A DNA stretch of 43,685 nt from Mycobacterium sp. GA-1285 (GTDB taxonomy: Bacteria; Actinomycetota; Actinomycetes; Mycobacteriales; Mycobacteriaceae), in contig NZ_LQIS01000024.1 of assembly GCF_001499905.1 (NCBI RefSeq), positions 1 to 43,685 of the forward strand. The letters run 5' to 3'. Of the stretch, positions 41,386 to 43,685 are shown piece by piece. Below the pieces are notes generated by a model. That model was not told where the DNA came from. It did not search any database and was given only the letters and a program-made list of their open reading frames with translations. The position numbers and the translations under genes were made by a program. Numbering within the stretch: the stretch's first letter is position 1; every line of letters starts with the position of its first letter.

Positions 41386-42411
41386 CTATCTATCAGCGCA
41401 CCTTCCCGTTTCTTGCTTGATCCAGGGGAACACCACGGTGCGGCCTTCCAAATCGCTGGCGCGGAACGTGACGCCGCAGACGTAGTACGGGAAGAAGGCC
41501 CCATATGACCCGACGCGCGCGAGCTTGCGGTAGATCTCGGGAAGACGCTGCAAAGTCGCGTCCAAGCGCGGCAGGTCGTTGCCAAGCAGCGGGGCCAGCC
41601 GGTGCAACTCGTTGACCGTGTGGTCCAGCGGCTGGCGGGCACGGCCGAGCAGGTCCGCCAGGGACGATGTGCCGTTGTCGAGTTGCTCGATGGCTTCCCC
41701 GATGGGGTCGCGGTCCGCCGACAACCCTTCGACCAGTCTGTCCAGCCGGTCGATAGCGCCGGAGAACTGCTCGCCGTCTCTGTCCAATGTGTCGAGCACC
41801 GACCGTAATTCGTCGATCAACTGCTCGATGACCTGGTTGTTGTCGGCCAACGAGTTGGTGAAGGACGACGACCTCGACAGCAGTGACTCCAAGGTGCCGC
41901 CCTGACCCTGCAGGATCTGGATCAGCGACGAGGTCAACCCGTTCACGTCTTCCGGGTTCAGACCCTGGATGACCGGCTTGAGACCGCCGAGCAGAAGGTC
42001 GAGGTCAAGCGCCGGTGCGGTCCGGTCGGCGGGGATCGTGGCGCCAGTCGGCAGGATTCGAGCGGAGTCCGGGGTATCGATCAGTTCCAGGTAACGATCC
42101 CCTGTGAGGTTGAGGTACCGGACGGCTGCCCGTGTCCCGGTGGTCAGTTTGGTGCTGCGGTCGGCGTCGAATTCGACCAGAACGCTGCGGTCGGCCTGAA
42201 GCGACACGCCCTGCACGGTGCCGACCCGAATCCCTGCGATGCGCACGCTGTCGCCGGTCTTGAGGCGGGAGGCATCGATGAAGACGGCCTTGTACCCGTC
42301 GGACGCACCGCCTCTGGAATCACTGAAGATCAGGAACAGGAAGGCCGTCAAGACCGCCATGACGATCCCGAAGATCGAGAACTTTACGAGCGTTCCTATT
42401 GGTCGCGTCAT
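41386..42411 (-). CDS. mceB: Mce family protein MceB
   Basis: A 341-residue Mce subunit: membrane anchor (FSIFGIVMAVLTAFLFLIF, about 11-29), MCE domain (about 40-118, YKAVFIDASRLKTGDSVRI to GDRYLELID), then helices such as LIDELRSVLDTLDRDGEQF. It ends in VCGVTFRASD..GRTVVFPW, typical of MceB. No Pro-rich tail. The start overlaps the mceA stop by four bases (ATGA), and mceC follows directly. Confidence 0.93.
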   Translation of the reverse strand: MTRPIGTLVKFSIFGIVMAVLTAFLFLIFSDSRGGASDGYKAVFIDASRLKTGDSVRIAGIRVGTVQGVSLQADRSVLVEFDADRSTKLTTGTRAAVRYLNLTGDRYLELIDTPDSARILPTGATIPADRTAPALDLDLLLGGLKPVIQGLNPEDVNGLTSSLIQILQGQGGTLESLLSRSSSFTNSLADNNQVIEQLIDELRSVLDTLDRDGEQFSGAIDRLDRLVEGLSADRDPIGEAIEQLDNGTSSLADLLGRARQPLDHTVNELHRLAPLLGNDLPRLDATLQRLPEIYRKLARVGSYGAFFPYYVCGVTFRASDLEGRTVVFPWIKQETGRCADR

Positions 42412-43613
42412 CCCGGCATTCCGATCTGTGCGGTGTTGCGCGGCGGCCCGTCGAGAGGCCCGAACAACCAGTTCTTCAGTCCCTCGGAGTTCAGCAGAAT
42501 GCCCGCGTTCCCGTACTGCGAGGGATTCGCGCCGACGTCCCCGACGATGGACGGCGGAACGAAACCCGGCTCCAGTTCAGGCAAATGGAGCTCCTTGCAG
42601 TAGTCGCGCCCCCCGCTCGAGGCGGCGACCTTGGGCAGGTCCCTGGGATAGCGGTACCGCTCGACGCCGAGCGTTAGTCCCGCGCTGACCATGACGCCCG
42701 AGAACTGCGGCGGTGACTTCGCGAAGGGCACCAGCCCGCCGATGCCACACCAGAGCGATTTCTTGTAGAGGTTGAGCAACTCGGCGGTGGGGACGAGATT
42801 CTCCAGCACGTCAGCCAGCGCCTCCCGGTTCCCGCCGATCACCTCGTTGCCGATGTCGGCGAGCCCGATTGCGCTGACCAGGAACTGATCGAGGTTCTGC
42901 TCCTGGTCGACGATCGAGTTGCTCACCGATGTGGTGCTGCGAATCGTCGACATCAGATCCGGCGCAGCGTCGGCGTAGGCGTTGAACGTCGGTGCCGAGG
43001 CCTCGATGTCGGCTTCCAGATTCGGCAGGCTCGGGTCGATCTTGGCCAGTAGCGCGTTGAAGTCGACCAGCGTCTGGCCGAACTGCTCCCCGCGGCCGTT
43101 GAACGCGGTCGCGATCGCACCGAGGGTCTGGTTCAGCTTCGCGGGATCGATCTTGTCGAGCACGTTGACCAACTGCTGGAACACCGTGTTGATCTCGACG
43201 GTGACGCTGTCGCTTTGAATCACCTGGCCCGGACGCAGTTTCTCCGCCGACGGATTCTCCGGGGGCTTCATCTGGACGAACTTCGCGCCGAACACTGTCG
43301 TCGACGCGATGTCCACATCGACGTTCGACGGAATGAGGTGCATCTGCGCCGGGTCCATCGCCAGGTGCAGCGCTGCGGTGCCATCGGGCCGGCTTTCGAT
43401 CGACTCGACTTTGCCGACGTCGACGCCCCGCATCTTCACATCGGCGTCGTTGTTCATCACCAGGCCCGCCCGCTCCGAGATCACCGTCACCGGAACGGAT
43501 TTGGTAAAGCTGCCCTGGAACAGGGCAACCGCCAAGGCGACAATCAAACAGATCGTGACGATCAAAGCCAAGCCGGTCAGCGGGCGCACCACACTACTTT
43601 TCATCGGCTCCAC
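42408..43613 (-). CDS. mceA: Mce family protein MceA
   Basis: First Mce subunit, 401 residues. Membrane anchor LTGLALIVTICLIVALAVALF (about 13-33). MCE domain about 42-118, with ERAGLVMNNDADVKMRGVDVG and the TVFGAKFVQMKPP strand typical of MceA. Then the Mce4_CUP1-type helical region with NAYADAAPDL, and a C-terminal globular part with two Cys pairs. GTG at 43613 directly follows the TAG of the preceding yrbE gene; ATG at 43604 after GGTGGAG is a possible alternative. I cannot say which numbered mce operon (mce1-mce7 type) this is. Confidence 0.92.
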   Translation of the reverse strand: MEPMKSSVVRPLTGLALIVTICLIVALAVALFQGSFTKSVPVTVISERAGLVMNNDADVKMRGVDVGKVESIESRPDGTAALHLAMDPAQMHLIPSNVDVDIASTTVFGAKFVQMKPPENPSAEKLRPGQVIQSDSVTVEINTVFQQLVNVLDKIDPAKLNQTLGAIATAFNGRGEQFGQTLVDFNALLAKIDPSLPNLEADIEASAPTFNAYADAAPDLMSTIRSTTSVSNSIVDQEQNLDQFLVSAIGLADIGNEVIGGNREALADVLENLVPTAELLNLYKKSLWCGIGGLVPFAKSPPQFSGVMVSAGLTLGVERYRYPRDLPKVAASSGGRDYCKELHLPELEPGFVPPSIVGDVGANPSQYGNAGILLNSEGLKNWLFGPLDGPPRNTAQIGMPG

Positions 43614-43685
43614 CTATCCGGACAGGTTGAAGTTGCCGTTGGAACCATAGACGGCCAGTGACACCAGCAGGGTGACCGAGACCAC
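43614..43685 (-). CDS. yrbEB: YrbE-type permease (second YrbE), C-terminal end only
   Basis: Only the last 23 codons and the TAG stop are in the window; the gene runs off the right edge. The tail is hydrophobic (VSVTLLVSLAVYG) and ends SNGNFNLSG, the usual short polar end of a YrbE integral membrane permease. YrbE proteins form the transmembrane channel of Mce transporters. The position directly before mceA identifies it as the B paralogue; two yrbE genes normally precede mceA. Confidence 0.8.
   Translation of the reverse strand: MVSVTLLVSLAVYGSNGNFNLSG

Overview
The window is high-GC actinobacterial DNA and almost certainly mycobacterial. The first third matches, in order and strand, the Mycobacterium tuberculosis block orn - tRNA-His - ldtB (lppS) - tRNA-Lys - Rv2520c - bcp - Rv2522c - acpS - fas - Rv2525c. 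The fused type I fatty acid synthase, the L,D-transpeptidase and an Mce operon all fit. The insertion-sequence, PE and hypothetical genes that lie among these in M. tuberculosis are absent, and the rest of the window is not M. tuberculosis-like. A non-tuberculous, probably environmental, Mycobacterium/Mycolicibacterium is the best reading.

Layout. (1) 1-16.2 kb, core: oligoribonuclease, two tRNAs, the peptidoglycan cross-linking enzyme LdtB, a small membrane protein, Bcp peroxiredoxin, an M20 peptidase, the fas-acpS operon (9.3 kb synthase plus the enzyme that charges its ACP) and a Tat-exported Rv2525c-like protein. (2) 16.3-20.7 kb, mixed: a MerR regulator divergent from an MFS transporter, a ChaB-like protein, and two convergent IspD-like genes, one intact and one degenerate. 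(3) 20.7-35.8 kb, accessory lipid/cyclic-compound catabolism: two Mce-associated membrane proteins, two acyl-CoA synthetases, an amidohydrolase-2 enzyme, a crotonase, a four-gene set (NTF2-like, SDR, Zn-alcohol dehydrogenase, VOC protein), a DUF35/thiolase pair, a TetR regulator divergent from a cytochrome P450, and three small secreted proteins. (4) 35.9-43.7 kb: a complete mceA-F set read leftward, entered from the end of a yrbE permease gene at the right edge.

How it fits together. The Mce complex probably imports a hydrophobic substrate. P450, dehydrogenases, CoA ligases, crotonase and a DUF35/thiolase pair are the usual kit for oxidising, activating and cleaving such a molecule, as in sterol side-chain and ring degradation. 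The substrate cannot be read from sequence.

The most interesting signal is a composite three-half-site motif, aTTCTC-N7-GAGAAt-N3-ATTCTC (28 bp). It occurs just upstream of four transcription units of the catabolic region (22287, 25057, 26904, 30555) with the same internal spacing, and at nearly the same distances in both divergent promoters. I read it as the operator of an undescribed regulon. The TetR/P450 intergenic region carries a different 20-bp near-palindrome.
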